A stretch of DNA of 29,042 bases from assembly GCA_910584575.1 (NCBI GenBank), contig CAJUBG010000049.1, forward strand, positions 1 through 29,042, in the 5' to 3' direction. The notes below the pieces were generated by a model that saw only the letters and a list, made by a program, of their open reading frames with translations, had not been told where the DNA came from and searched no databases. This document shows positions 27,753-29,042 of this stretch, in pieces. The stretch's first letter is position 1, and every line of letters starts with the position of its first letter. The position numbers and the translations under genes were made by a program. This DNA is from an uncultured Dorea sp. GTDB taxonomy: Bacteria; Bacillota; Clostridia; Lachnospirales; Lachnospiraceae.

Positions 27753-29042
27753 CTAATTCTTGTAAATTGTCGTAAATGGCGCCGGTACGGAGGTATCTCC
27801 CTTTACCTTCCTGTAAATGATACTTGCAGGAATTCCGACTGCCAGTGATACTGCAATGGATATCAGAGAGTAGGACCAGATGGTTACCGACTCTGCCGGA
27901 ACAAAATACTTAATTCCAACCATCACAAGGGATGCCGCGATAAATGCCAGCGTTGCACCAAATGTATTAGCCACCTTTGTAAACGCCCCCAAAATGAAGG
28001 TTCCAATCAAAATTCCCAGAACCAGTCCCATGAAGCCGTTAAACCATTCATACGCAGACTTGACGCCCCCATTTGCCAGAACCATGGCAACCGCAATGGA
28101 AAAGATTCCTACAATCAAAGACACATACTGGCCAATCTTTGTCTGTGTCTCAAAGCTTAACTCCTTCTTCGTCAGGCGTGCCTGGATATCGAGGGTCCAG
28201 CTTGCCGCAACAGAGTTAAGCCCTGTTGAAAGTGTAGACTGGGACGCCGCATAGATGGCCGCCAGAAGCAGTCCTGTGATACCTACCGGAAGCTCGAAGG
28301 CAATGTAGGACGCAAAGATCTGATCCTGAGCCGCTGCCGGCGGAAGTGTATTCTGCTGGTAGAATACATACAGGCCGGTTCCAATCAAATAGAACACAGT
28401 TGCAATAAAGATGGAAAGAGCGCCGTTCGTCAACATCATTTTATTTAACTTCTTAGTATCCGTGGTTGTGGTAAAACGCTGTACAATATCCTGGCTGGAC
28501 ACGTAAGAGCCCATGGTGTTAAAGCCTGCGCCTACAATCAGAATAAACACACTGTCTTTGAAAATGTTAATGTTAAAAATCGGCTGGTCTGCGGCAAGGA
28601 ATTTATTCTCCGTCGCAAATGCAGTAAATACTGCCCCTATTCCTCCGTCAATATGTGCCAAAAGGAACACCAGTGAGAAGGTGACGCCAATCAGAAGCAC
28701 AGACCCCTGGATAAAGTCTGTCCAGAGCACTGATTTTAATCCGCCTGTGTATGAGTAGATAATAGCAATCACTCCCATGATGATAATCAATATGTTTACG
28801 CTGATTCCGGTCAGGCTTCCTAATACCATACAGGGAAGGTACATGATAATAGACATACGCCCTACCTGGTACACGATAAACATCACAGCGCCCAGGACAC
28901 GAAGCCCTTTGCTTCCGAATCTAAGCTCAAGGTAATGGTAAGCTGTATCAATGTCCAGCTTGCTGTAAATTGGCAGGAAAAATTTGATGGTCAGCGGGAT
29001 GGCCAGCAGCATACCGAGCTGGGCAAACCACATGATCCAGGT
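27753..29042 (-). CDS. Sodium:solute symporter (SSS family), probable sialic acid transporter, partial
   Basis: The visible 430 or so codons encode an SSS transporter missing its N-terminus (roughly the first two helices), because the reading frame runs through the window edge; an internal Met at 29033 is not the start. About eleven hydrophobic helices remain. Typical blocks are YHYLELRFGSKGLRVLG, YSYTGGLKSVLWTDFIQG and QSTLSTGLNSVAASW, the last containing sodium-site serines. With YhcH, the kinase and NagA next to it, sialic acid is the most likely substrate. Upstream genes (lyase, epimerase) are probably just outside. Confidence 0.88.
   Translation of the reverse strand, partial: TWIMWFAQLGMLLAIPLTIKFFLPIYSKLDIDTAYHYLELRFGSKGLRVLGAVMFIVYQVGRMSIIMYLPCMVLGSLTGISVNILIIIMGVIAIIYSYTGGLKSVLWTDFIQGSVLLIGVTFSLVFLLAHIDGGIGAVFTAFATENKFLAADQPIFNINIFKDSVFILIVGAGFNTMGSYVSSQDIVQRFTTTTDTKKLNKMMLTNGALSIFIATVFYLIGTGLYVFYQQNTLPPAAAQDQIFASYIAFELPVGITGLLLAAIYAASQSTLSTGLNSVAASWTLDIQARLTKKELSFETQTKIGQYVSLIVGIFSIAVAMVLANGGVKSAYEWFNGFMGLVLGILIGTFILGAFTKVANTFGATLAFIAASLVMVGIKYFVPAESVTIWSYSLISIAVSLAVGIPASIIYRKVKGDTSVPAPFTTIYKN

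Overview
The window reads as chromosomal DNA of a spore-forming, gut-type Clostridium relative, most probably a Lachnospiraceae member (genus not resolvable by eye). The grounds are an alpha/beta-type spore protein gene, strong AGGAGG ribosome-binding sites, TTGACA/TATAAT promoters, Firmicutes-type RNA switches (a T-box and a yybP-ykoY element), an rplM-rpsI operon, and gut-type sialic acid and ABC transporter genes.

Layout. (1) Positions 1-2700, minus strand: the first codons of an unidentified gene, a spore protein, and a four-gene envelope-response operon (PadR regulator, DUF1700, DUF4097, PspC) with a consensus promoter and a perfect inverted repeat over its -10. (2) 2700-7950: a GreA-type factor, a SanA/YdcF protein, biotin synthase with a probable BirA operator, and an iron alcohol dehydrogenase/aldehyde dehydrogenase pair. 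(3) 7950-15190: a SsuABC-like importer followed, after an internal terminator, by a DUF4418 protein and a MacB/FtsX-type ABC pair; upstream lie an acetyltransferase and a divergent LysR regulator with clustered ATTGAA half-sites. (4) About 15190-17990: a small integrated island next to the 3' end of rpsI. It holds a complete tyrosine recombinase, three overlapping minus-strand mini-ORFs starting with a helix-turn-helix peptide, a probable ribbon-helix-helix protein with a palindromic operator, 11-bp direct repeats, and a 29-residue hydrophobic toxin gene convergent with an antisense RNA. The last pair looks like a type I toxin-antitoxin module and is the most interesting find here. (5) 17990-22530, minus strand: rpsI and rplM, a 142-bp MITE-like hairpin element, a VanY-like peptidase, and tyrS behind a DUF3267 membrane protein, both under a tyrosine T-box. 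(6) 22550-23525, plus strand: a manganese (yybP-ykoY) riboswitch with an overlapping terminator, ahead of a YccF protein and a DUF2082 zinc ribbon. (7) 23520-29042, minus strand: a sialic acid/amino-sugar operon (sodium:solute symporter cut by the window edge, YhcH anomerase, ROK kinase, RpiR regulator, NagA) ending with a DUF5714 protein.

The housekeeping parts are ordinary. The regulatory RNAs and the island contain most of the structure that ordinary gene calling would miss. All family assignments are by eye from motifs; no database search was run.
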